A stretch of DNA of 5,449 bases from Planctomycetota bacterium (GTDB lineage Bacteria > Planctomycetota > Planctomycetia > Planctomycetales > Planctomycetaceae). Position 1 is the stretch's first letter. Each line of letters opens with the position of its first letter. The position numbers and the translations under genes are program-made. Below, piece after piece: positions 1 to 5,449 of this stretch. Under the pieces are notes generated by a model. It was not told the DNA's origin. It saw only the letters and a list, made by a program, of their open reading frames with translations, and did not search any database. The DNA lies in contig QWOR01000090.1 of NCBI GenBank assembly GCA_003669575.1, positions 1 through 5,449 on the forward strand, in the 5' to 3' direction.

Positions 1-768
1 AGCAAGACTCTGGCCCGCTTTCGCCAGAACCAACTCGTCAGAATGTGTTGCCTGGGGCACTATATCCCCGCCTTCGTTAAGCAGGCTGCTCATTTTGGCT
101 TCGACTGTATTTGGCTCGATATGGAGCATCGCAACTTCTCCGATCGTGATGTTCAGGCTCTGCTGGCCTTCTCGCATCTGCATGACATCGACATCATGGT
201 GCGGCCCGCGACGCTGCAGAAGACGGAGTTGTACCGCTATCTGGAGGACGGTGCCGCGGGTCTGATGATCCCGCACGTCAACACGGCGGAGAAGGCGAAG
301 ATGCTGGTCGACGCGACCAAGTTTCCGCCTCTCGGTGATCGCGGCCTCGATGGTGCGGGCCTCGATGCCGACTTCTACATTTCCGACGCCGATGAGTTCG
401 TCAAAGAGGCCAACAATCAAACCTTCCTTGTCGTACAGATCGAAACGCTGGAAGCACTCCGGAACGTGGAAGAGATCGCAGCTGTACCGGGAGTCGATGG
501 TCTGTTCCTTGGACCGGGCGATCTCGGGCTGCGAATGAAACTTGACCCGAGCGAAGGGACGCTGGAGTCGGCCTATGAGCGCGTGGCGGCGGCCTGCAAG
601 AAGCATGGCAAGGCGTGGGGCTGTCCGGCAGGAACTCCAGAGATGCTGATCAAGCGTCGCCAGCAGGGCGGCCAGTTGCTCAACCACGGTGGCGAGTTCG
701 GGGCCATCCTCAAAATGCTCGGCGAATGGGCTGGAAACTTGAAGAAGACGGAGCAGGAAATCCCGTGA
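1..768 (+). CDS. HpaI/HpcH-family class II 2-oxo acid aldolase (5' end outside window)
   Basis: Predicted metal-dependent cytoplasmic aldolase that splits a 2-keto-3-deoxy (or 4-hydroxy-2-oxo) acid into pyruvate or a related keto acid plus an aldehyde. The reading frame is open from base 1. The residues before the first ATG (base 43) already match the family N-terminus (a basic stretch before the first strand), so the true start lies just upstream. Numbering from base 1, the HpaI hallmarks are the DMEH motif (D40, H43), the substrate-binding Arg in VRP (R68), the GLMIPHVNTAEKA segment, and metal ligands E148 (QIET) and D174 (GPGDLG). These fall within about two residues of the E. coli HpaI positions, so very little is missing. 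The 255 visible residues match the usual length of about 250-265. The stop overlaps the next gene by four bases, so they are very likely co-transcribed. Family members act on heptanedioate, glucarate or rhamnonate derivatives; the substrate here is unknown. Confidence 0.9.
   Translation, partial: SKTLARFRQNQLVRMCCLGHYIPAFVKQAAHFGFDCIWLDMEHRNFSDRDVQALLAFSHLHDIDIMVRPATLQKTELYRYLEDGAAGLMIPHVNTAEKAKMLVDATKFPPLGDRGLDGAGLDADFYISDADEFVKEANNQTFLVVQIETLEALRNVEEIAAVPGVDGLFLGPGDLGLRMKLDPSEGTLESAYERVAAACKKHGKAWGCPAGTPEMLIKRRQQGGQLLNHGGEFGAILKMLGEWAGNLKKTEQEIP
755..758 (+). promoter_or_regulatory. Ribosome binding site for the GTG-started SDR
   Basis: AGGA lies six bases before the GTG at 765, inside the last codons of the aldolase, with a second GGAG at 750-753. 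This supports the GTG over the in-frame ATG at 615, which would add 50 unrelated residues overlapping the aldolase. Confidence 0.6.
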
Positions 769-1565
769 TCGACCTCTCTGGTAAAGTGGCATTGGTGACC
801 GGCGCGGGCCGGGGCATCGGTCAGGGATGTGCTGTTCAGTTGGCCCGTTGTGGGGCTGATGTGATCATCAATGACCGTCCCGGCAGTCCCGATCTGGCAG
901 CGACCGCTGAAGAGATTCGGGCACTCGGCCGGAAATGCACCGCACTGGAATCGGATGTCTTCTCGCGGGAGGGCTGTGAGCATCTGGTCAAGTTGGCGCT
1001 GCAGGCCTCGCCGCGCATCGACATCCTCGTCAGCAATCCTGCCTTCAGCCGGCGCAGCGCGTTCCTTGAATACCCGCCGGAGATCTTCGAGAAGACGATC
1101 CAGGGCACGCTCAATAGTGGCTTCCATATGAGCCAATTGGTCGCACGTCATATGGTGGCACGCGGTGGGGGGGGGAAGATTGTCTTCATCTCCAGTGTCC
1201 AGGCGGAGATGCCCATCAGCCTGTGCTCTGCATATGGAGCGGCGAAGGCCGGGCTGAATCACCTGACTCGATCGATTGCCGTTGAACTGGCTCCGCACCG
1301 TATCAACGTCAACTGCATCGAGCCCGGCTGGATTGATACCCCCGGTGAACATGTGGCCTTCACCGACGAGACGATTGCCGCCGAAGGCAAACGTCTCCCG
1401 TGGGGGCGTCTGGGTTTACCACAGGACATTGGCAACGCCGCAGCCTATCTCGTGTCGGAGGCTGCGGACTACGTGACCGGTGTGGTGTTACCGGTCGATG
1501 GCTGTTTCCGGTTCAAGGATTGCGGGGCCGAGAAGATCATCCCGCTCACGGAGCCCAAGCGATGA
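765..1565 (+). CDS. Short-chain dehydrogenase/reductase (SDR) with atypical NNAG and Asn positions
   Basis: Predicted NAD(P)-dependent oxidoreductase of 266 residues, the size of a classical SDR, with a single Rossmann domain. The GTG start at 765 forms GTGA with the aldolase stop and places the first beta strand (KVALVTGAG) at residue 7, as usual. The cofactor motif TGAGRGIG is at 12-19. An acidic residue after the second strand (D37) favours NAD over NADP by the usual rule. D64-V65 is the adenine-binding pair. The catalytic Ser, Tyr and Lys are S144, Y157 and K161 with classical spacing, and the PGWIDTPGE loop follows. Two positions are unusual: the NNAG motif reads SNPA (90-93), and the position of the structural/catalytic Asn appears to be T115. 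Position in the cluster suggests oxidation of a hydroxy or sugar acid. The product is often named glucose 1-dehydrogenase or 3-oxoacyl-ACP reductase in automatic annotation, but the substrate is unknown. Confidence 0.9.
   Translation: MIDLSGKVALVTGAGRGIGQGCAVQLARCGADVIINDRPGSPDLAATAEEIRALGRKCTALESDVFSREGCEHLVKLALQASPRIDILVSNPAFSRRSAFLEYPPEIFEKTIQGTLNSGFHMSQLVARHMVARGGGGKIVFISSVQAEMPISLCSAYGAAKAGLNHLTRSIAVELAPHRINVNCIEPGWIDTPGEHVAFTDETIAAEGKRLPWGRLGLPQDIGNAAAYLVSEAADYVTGVVLPVDGCFRFKDCGAEKIIPLTEPKR
1550..1553 (+). promoter_or_regulatory. Ribosome binding site for the M14-type deacylase
   Basis: GGAG sits eight bases before the ATG at 1562, within the end of the preceding SDR gene. It supports the start at 1562 over an in-frame ATG at 1400 that would overlap the SDR by 166 bases and add a non-homologous N-terminus. 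Confidence 0.55.
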
Positions 1566-2473
1566 GTGTCGAACTCCGGCAATTCTCCTTTCTGGGGAAG
1601 GGCGACGGGCCACACCTGCTGATCACCGGAGGAGTTCACGGTGATGAGTTTGAACCCATCGCCGCGATCCATCGATTGCGATTGTTACTGGAGCAGAAGT
1701 CTCCCGAGGTTGCGTCGCTACGCGGCCGGGTCACTCTGGTTCCCATCGTGAACGAGTCTGCATTCCTGCGAGGCCACCGATGTGGCGACGATGGCAAGGA
1801 CCTGGCTCGTACCTGTCCCGGTCGCCCTGATGGCAGCATCACCGAACAGACCGCTTACGCCCTGTCCCAGCTGATCCACACCGCAGACTACTACATCGAT
1901 CTGCACACCGGCGGGACAGAACTCTCAGTCTATCCGCTCTGTGGCTACGTCATGCACGCCAATCCTGGGGTGCTGGAGGTCCAGCGCCGCATGGCCCGGG
2001 CGTTTAACCTCCCCGTTGTCTGGGGAACAGCTGCGAATTTGCCGGGACGATCGTTGTCGGTGGCTCGCGATGCGAACGTGCCTGCCGTTTACTGTGAGTA
2101 TCTGGGAGCTGCCACCTGTGTTCCTGCGGGTGTCGACGCATATGTGGAAGGTTGTCTGAATGTGATGGCGGAGCTCAATCTGCTCGACCGTGTTCGTCCA
2201 GCGAATCTGGTTAAGCATGTCGTCGAAAACCCCGAACCGAATTCCGGCCATATGCAGATATGTAACCCGGCCCCAGTGGCGGGGTACTGGGAGACCCACG
2301 TGCAGCTTGGAGATGAGATTCAAGCCGGGCAGGTACTCGGGATGGTCCATCCGCTCGACGGTGGTGAATCTCGATCGATCACTGCGACGGAAACTGGAAT
2401 CCTGGTCGTGTTGCGAACATTCCCTCGCGTCCTGGCCGGAGATTCGGTCGGAGTCGTGATGGAGTTTCGATAA
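1562..2473 (+). CDS. Succinylglutamate desuccinylase/aspartoacylase (AstE/AspA)-like zinc hydrolase
   Basis: Predicted zinc-dependent deacylase of the M14 carboxypeptidase superfamily, 303 residues, no signal peptide, so cytoplasmic. The zinc ligands are visible: H26 and E29 in GGVHGDE and H115 in YIDLHTGG. The likely catalytic Glu is E179 in the segment PAVYCEYLG. The substrate-binding loop follows VNESAF (63-68) and contains R73 and DLAR at 80-83, where many relatives have DLNR. Residues from about 215 on form the C-terminal beta domain found in AstE/AspA relatives (GYWETHVQLGDEIQAGQVLG resembles a barrel-sandwich turn). Characterised relatives remove succinyl, acetyl or other acyl groups from amino acids (AstE, aspartoacylase, DoeB). 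Start ATG 1562 overlaps the SDR stop as ATGA, indicating translational coupling. An N-acyl amino acid or amino-sugar-acid substrate would fit the aminotransferase next door, but this is inference. Confidence 0.87.
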   Translation: MSVELRQFSFLGKGDGPHLLITGGVHGDEFEPIAAIHRLRLLLEQKSPEVASLRGRVTLVPIVNESAFLRGHRCGDDGKDLARTCPGRPDGSITEQTAYALSQLIHTADYYIDLHTGGTELSVYPLCGYVMHANPGVLEVQRRMARAFNLPVVWGTAANLPGRSLSVARDANVPAVYCEYLGAATCVPAGVDAYVEGCLNVMAELNLLDRVRPANLVKHVVENPEPNSGHMQICNPAPVAGYWETHVQLGDEIQAGQVLGMVHPLDGGESRSITATETGILVVLRTFPRVLAGDSVGVVMEFR

Positions 2474-2486
2474 AGCTGCTTCTACC

Positions 2487-2490
2487 GAGG
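2487..2490 (+). promoter_or_regulatory. Possible ribosome binding site for the class IV aminotransferase
   Basis: GAGG (extended GAGGAA to 2492) is in the 28-base gap, about 11 bases before the ATG at 2502 when counted from its core, slightly long but acceptable. An ATG at 2492 in another frame ends after ten codons and was not chosen. Confidence 0.45.
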
Positions 2491-2501
2491 AATGACAACT
2501 G

Positions 2502-3431
2502 ATGGACGCATCCGCAGCTTCTGAACGTTGGGTCCACCTGTCCGGACAGCTGGTCCGCGAGTCGCAGGCGAAGATCTCGATTTTTGATAGCGCGGTCATG
2601 CTCGGCGACAGCCTCACCGAGTCGACACGGACCTTTAAGCACGTTCCCTTTCGTCTCGATGACCACATCAAGCGACTCTACAAGTCGCTCAAGGTCGCCC
2701 GCGTCAATCCCGGCCTTACCCCGGACGAGATGACTCGCGTGACACTCGAACTCTTTGAAGCCAATCGCAGCTTCATGGGGCCCGACGACGATTGCTGGAT
2801 CGTGCATAACATTTCGCGAGGTGTGTCGAAGCCCGGTCCGAGTACGTCGCAGTCGAACCCCGCCACAATCATGATTTTTACCAGCCCGATGGATCTGCGT
2901 GGCTGGGCCCGCTACTACACCGAAGGATGTCATGCAGTCACATCGATGAGCCGGGCCATCCCCGCGCAATCGCTTGATGCCCGGATCAAGAATCGCAGCC
3001 GTCTGTTTTACACGCTGGCTGATGCGGAATCTCGTCTCGTCGATCCCGATGCCCAGTGCGTCATTCTCGACATCGACGGATATGTGTCGGAGAACAAGGG
3101 GGGGAATCTGTTCGCCGTCTCCGAAGGCACCGTCTTGACGCCCACTGAGGAGAATTGTCTCGCCGGGATCAGTCGCCAGACGGTGCTGGAACTAGCCCGA
3201 GAACTCGGCCTGCCAGTGCGGGAAACGCGACTTCAAGCCTATGATATGTACACCGCTGACGAGGTCTTCTTCACCAGCACTCCCTACTGCATCATGCCCG
3301 CAACCAGGTTCAACGGACTTCCGGTCGCCGATGGCAAAGTCGGTCCGATCACCCAGCGCCTGCTCGCTGCCTGGAGTAACCGCGTCGGCATGGACATCGC
3401 TGCTCAGGCTCAAAAGCAGATGGGCCGCTGA
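2502..3431 (+). CDS. Class IV aminotransferase-like PLP enzyme (BCAT / D-amino acid transaminase / ADC lyase superfamily)
   Basis: Predicted fold-type IV pyridoxal-phosphate enzyme, 309 residues, the same length as E. coli IlvE. The small N-terminal domain includes ISIFDSAVMLGDSLTEST (25-42) and the PFRLDDHIKRLYKSL block (49-63), with R58 matching the phosphate-binding Arg. The large domain has the catalytic Lys K163 in RIKNRSR, the PLP-ring Glu E197 in GYVSE, N202 in GGNLF, the LAGISRQTVLELARELG block (220-236) that holds the cofactor phosphate, and TADEVFFTSTP near 250. All key cofactor residues are present, so it should be active. RIKNRSR differs from the HKSLNY or KSLNYL form common in BCATs, so a branched-chain amino acid role should not be assumed; transamination of another amino or keto acid, or a lyase reaction, is equally possible. 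It lies 28 bases after the deacylase and is probably co-transcribed, consistent with handling an amine released by it. Confidence 0.9.
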   Translation: MDASAASERWVHLSGQLVRESQAKISIFDSAVMLGDSLTESTRTFKHVPFRLDDHIKRLYKSLKVARVNPGLTPDEMTRVTLELFEANRSFMGPDDDCWIVHNISRGVSKPGPSTSQSNPATIMIFTSPMDLRGWARYYTEGCHAVTSMSRAIPAQSLDARIKNRSRLFYTLADAESRLVDPDAQCVILDIDGYVSENKGGNLFAVSEGTVLTPTEENCLAGISRQTVLELARELGLPVRETRLQAYDMYTADEVFFTSTPYCIMPATRFNGLPVADGKVGPITQRLLAAWSNRVGMDIAAQAQKQMGR

Positions 3432-3487
3432 TTCCTCGCTTGCTTCCAGATCCAGCGCTGCGTGCAGCTGGCTGCCCCTCGAAAACC

Positions 3488-3501
3488 GACCACTGACAAC
3501 T
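3488..3501 (+). repeat. Two-unit 7-base direct repeat before the second SDR
   Basis: GACCACT is followed directly by GACAACT (one mismatch) within the 80-base gap 3432-3511. The same GACAACT occurs at 2494-2500 just before the aminotransferase start. The short length makes chance or low-complexity origin possible. The rest of this gap has no gene, no Shine-Dalgarno match before the ATG at 3512, and no convincing promoter. Confidence 0.35.
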
Positions 3502-3511
3502 CAACACACCC

Positions 3512-4306
3512 ATGACTGAACCAACCATCCAGGCTCTGTTTGACCTCTCTGGCCGCGTTGCTCTTATCACCGGCGGATCGGGCTATCTGGGACAGGCCTT
3601 CTCGAACGCTCTTGCTGAAGCAGGCGCCACTGTCGTCATTGGCAGTCGTGATCGCACCCGGGCGCAGGCTGTGGCTGATGCACTCCCGTCGCCTGGTGGT
3701 GCGAAGCACAAGGGGGTGGAACTCAACCAGCTGGAGGAGTCGTCGATTCAGGCTGGCTTCAAAGAAGCCGTTGATCAAGCGGGGAAGGTCGATATCCTCA
3801 TTAACAACGGTCAGCAGGGGCACCCGCTCGACCTCACGAATGTCACCGCTGAGGCTTTCAACAAAGACCTGCAGAACGCCACCGGGTATTTTCTGCTTGC
3901 CCGTCACTTGCGCGACCATGTGGTCCAGCGCGGGGTTGCCGGTTCCATTGTTATGATCGGTTCCATGTATGGTGTCGTTGGTTCATACCCCGACGCCTAC
4001 GACGGAGTCTGTGCGGCCAGCCCCGTGCAGTACCACACCCTTAAGGGAGGGATCGTTCACATGACGCGGCATTTGGCGGTCTACTGGGCGAAGGACCAGG
4101 TGCGGGTTAACTGCCTGAGCCCGGGGCCGTTTCCCAACGAGAATGCACCGGCGGAGATGGTCAAACGTCTGATCCACAAGAGTCCTTCGGGACGCATGGG
4201 CGTGCCCCACGAAGTCAAAGGGCCGTTGTTGCTGCTGGTCAGCGATGCGGGCAGTTACATCACGGGGCAGAATCTGTTGGTCGATGGTGGCTGGACCGCC
4301 TGGTAG
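3512..4306 (+). CDS. Short-chain dehydrogenase/reductase (SDR) with long Ser-Tyr spacing
   Basis: Predicted NAD(P)-dependent oxidoreductase, 264 residues, single Rossmann domain. The cofactor motif is TGGSGYLG at 20-27. S45-R46 after the second strand hints at NADP(H) rather than the NAD suggested for the SDR at 765. NNGQQG (98-103) replaces NNAG. The catalytic tetrad is N122, S151, Y174 and K178. The Ser-to-Tyr distance is 23 residues rather than the classical 13, because of an insertion around SYPDAYDGVCAASP; an insertion ending in PVxY is known from a subset of SDRs linked to sugar and polysaccharide metabolism. The C-terminal ITGQNLLVDGGWTAW is classical. The two SDRs of this window are divergent and not a recent duplication. 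The gap to the aminotransferase is 80 bases and the ATG lacks a recognisable Shine-Dalgarno sequence, so it might have its own transcript, but same-strand context favours the same operon. Substrate unknown; names such as gluconate 5-dehydrogenase are plausible but unproven. Confidence 0.9.
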   Translation: MTEPTIQALFDLSGRVALITGGSGYLGQAFSNALAEAGATVVIGSRDRTRAQAVADALPSPGGAKHKGVELNQLEESSIQAGFKEAVDQAGKVDILINNGQQGHPLDLTNVTAEAFNKDLQNATGYFLLARHLRDHVVQRGVAGSIVMIGSMYGVVGSYPDAYDGVCAASPVQYHTLKGGIVHMTRHLAVYWAKDQVRVNCLSPGPFPNENAPAEMVKRLIHKSPSGRMGVPHEVKGPLLLLVSDAGSYITGQNLLVDGGWTAW

Positions 4307-4342
4307 CTGGCGAGTTCAGAGTCTCATGTTTCACTCACTCTT

Positions 4343-4346
4343 GAGG
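4343..4346 (+). promoter_or_regulatory. Ribosome binding site for the HEAT/sialidase-like gene
   Basis: GAGG sits eight bases before the ATG at 4355. Two nearer ATGs (4347 and 4350) are in other frames; only the 4355 frame encodes the signal peptide and stays open to the window end. Confidence 0.55.
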
Positions 4347-4354
4347 ATGATGCG

Positions 4355-5449
4355 ATGAATACCGTTGTTCGAGGTCTCGTCGCGATGGCAGCCATTGTTT
4401 TCGGGCTGGGCCGATTTTCCTCTGCAGGAGAGGATGCCAGTCGCATCTTGCTGGATGACGCCACGCGTGCCAGGTGTCTGGCCGTCTTGAGAGAAGGATT
4501 GCAGGGTTCGGAGTTCTGGCCAGCGATGCACGCCGCGGAAGGTCTCGCTATTGGCGGTCAGGGGGCAGAAGTCGTTTCATATCTGACCCCCAAACTCGAG
4601 ACAGAGACGGACGACCAGCATCGGTGTGGTCTCGTACGCGAGATTGCCCGGGCCGGCGATCGCCGATTCGTTCCCGTGATGCTCGGCATTCTGGAGGGTC
4701 CGAATCCCTATGGTCATGTGCATGCGGCCGAGAGTCTGTTCAAGATCTATGAGATTGGCGATGGGAAGGCTCTGCGGCGAGGAGCCGAGCAATCCGAGAA
4801 CACCAAGCTCAAGCTGATGTCGGCAGCGGCGCTGTTTCGCCAAGGAGACACCGCAGCTCTTCAAACTCTGCGAGATCTCTTGAATCACGATGATCCGAAG
4901 GAAGCTGCGATTGTCGCGTGGGCACTGGGACAGGTCGGTGATGCGAGCGACATTCCCCGGCTGAAGTCCCAGCTGCCTCGCTGTCCAGATGCGGTGACTC
5001 GGTCAAACTTTGAACACGCACTGGCGTTGCTGGGTGACCAGGACGGGGTTCAGGCCCTGCTGGAGAACCTCTTCAGTCCGGAAGACTCGATTCGGACATA
5101 CGCCGCGAACTTCGCGGGTGATGCTCGTCTTGTAAGCAGTGCGAACCGTCTCAAAACACTTCTCGATGACAAGGTCGCCGATGTCCGCATTCGTGCTGCC
5201 CAGTCTCTGCTCACGTTGGCCGGACCTGTCGTTCTCCCATACCGTGGCAACGTAGAGGTCCTCCATCAGGAACTCAATCCCGGCTACTGCTGGTTCCATC
5301 CCCGCGCAGCTGCGATGCCCGGGTATGGGAAGGATGGCGGTCCCGCGGTAATTGTCACCATCCAGAAGCACCTCCATGCCGATGATCACTATTCGGGGCT
5401 CTGCTATCTGCGGACCGATGATCTGGGGAAGACATGGACCGGCCCGGCC
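4355..5449 (+). CDS. Secreted HEAT-repeat protein with BNR/sialidase-like C-terminal domain (3' end outside window)
   Basis: The frame is open from ATG 4355 to the last base, giving 365 residues without a stop; the end lies beyond the window. Residues 1-24 form a signal peptide: a short N-terminus with R6, a hydrophobic core (8-19) and an SSA-GE cleavage site after A24, so the protein is exported. Residues about 36-290 are a run of paired helices with HEAT-like spacing, for example MHAAEGLAIGG (58-68), HAAESLFKIYEIGD (123-136), AAIVAWALGQVGD (184-196) and VRIRAAQSLLTLAG (277-290). After a linker, GYCWFHPRAAAMPG (310-323) and the Asp-box-like TDDLGKTW (354-361, compare SxDxGxTW) look like the first blade of a sialidase/BNR propeller. 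R317 could be an early active-site Arg, but no FRIP motif is seen. Likely a secreted or cell-surface glycan-acting or binding protein; catalysis cannot be judged from the part visible. It begins 48 bases after the second SDR, so it may share the transcript. Confidence 0.85.
   Translation, partial: MNTVVRGLVAMAAIVFGLGRFSSAGEDASRILLDDATRARCLAVLREGLQGSEFWPAMHAAEGLAIGGQGAEVVSYLTPKLETETDDQHRCGLVREIARAGDRRFVPVMLGILEGPNPYGHVHAAESLFKIYEIGDGKALRRGAEQSENTKLKLMSAAALFRQGDTAALQTLRDLLNHDDPKEAAIVAWALGQVGDASDIPRLKSQLPRCPDAVTRSNFEHALALLGDQDGVQALLENLFSPEDSIRTYAANFAGDARLVSSANRLKTLLDDKVADVRIRAAQSLLTLAGPVVLPYRGNVEVLHQELNPGYCWFHPRAAAMPGYGKDGGPAVIVTIQKHLHADDHYSGLCYLRTDDLGKTWTGPA

Noticed and set aside
615..764. Longer N-terminus for the first SDR from ATG 615
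   Set aside because: It would overlap the aldolase by about 150 bases, the extra residues do not resemble an SDR, and GTG 765 has a well-placed binding site.
573..1352. 259-codon open frame on the minus strand
   Set aside because: It lies antisense to the aldolase end and first SDR, which have clear family motifs. The translation shows no recognisable fold, so it is a GC-driven shadow frame.
1400..1561. Longer N-terminus for the deacylase from ATG 1400
   Set aside because: It would overlap the SDR gene in another frame and precede the usual family start; ATG 1562 has a good GGAG upstream.
1925..2671. 248-codon open frame on the minus strand
   Set aside because: Antisense to the deacylase and the start of the aminotransferase, with no recognisable motifs and no plausible start context.
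2379..2969. 196-codon open frame on the minus strand
   Set aside because: Antisense to two well-supported genes and their gap; composition is rich in Arg, His and Ser as expected for a shadow frame.
3452..3471. Possible terminator hairpin in the gap after the aminotransferase
   Set aside because: CCAGC and GCTGG can pair, but the stem is only five base pairs with a ten-base loop and no T tract follows.
4307..4354. Promoter or terminator between the second SDR and the HEAT-repeat gene
   Set aside because: The 48 bases show no convincing -35/-10 pair and no stable hairpin with T tract.

Overview
The window looks like part of a bacterial chromosome with all genes on the + strand, packed end to end. 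Protein style and architecture suggest a planctomycete, probably in the Planctomycetaceae range. The pointers are moderately high GC, short gaps with uneven Shine-Dalgarno signals, and a secreted HEAT-repeat protein running into a sialidase-like propeller. This placement is inference from recognisable families, not from a marker gene.

Layout: (1) 1-768, a class II HpaI-type 2-oxo acid aldolase, already open at base 1 and lacking only a few N-terminal residues; (2) 765-1565, a short-chain dehydrogenase/reductase (SDR) with a GTG start overlapping the aldolase stop; (3) 1562-2473, an AstE/AspA-like zinc deacylase of the M14 superfamily, overlapping the SDR stop; (4) 2502-3431, a fold-type IV PLP enzyme (class IV aminotransferase, BCAT/D-amino acid transaminase/ADC lyase-like); (5) 3512-4306, a second, divergent SDR; (6) 4355-5449, a secreted HEAT-repeat protein continuing beyond the window into a BNR/sialidase-like domain. 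Gaps between genes are -4, -4, 28, 80 and 48 bases. No RNA gene, CRISPR array, mobile element, convincing promoter or terminator was seen.

Together, genes 1-5 look like a catabolic operon for a small organic acid or sugar acid. The two SDRs would oxidise or reduce hydroxyl/keto groups. The M14 enzyme would hydrolyse an N-acyl (or similar) bond. The PLP enzyme would move or remove an amino group. The aldolase would cleave a 2-keto-3-deoxy acid to pyruvate (or a similar keto acid) and an aldehyde. The secreted sialidase-like protein downstream could supply substrate from an extracellular glycan, but its membership in the operon is less certain. The individual reactions are family-level predictions; the actual substrate cannot be read from the sequence.
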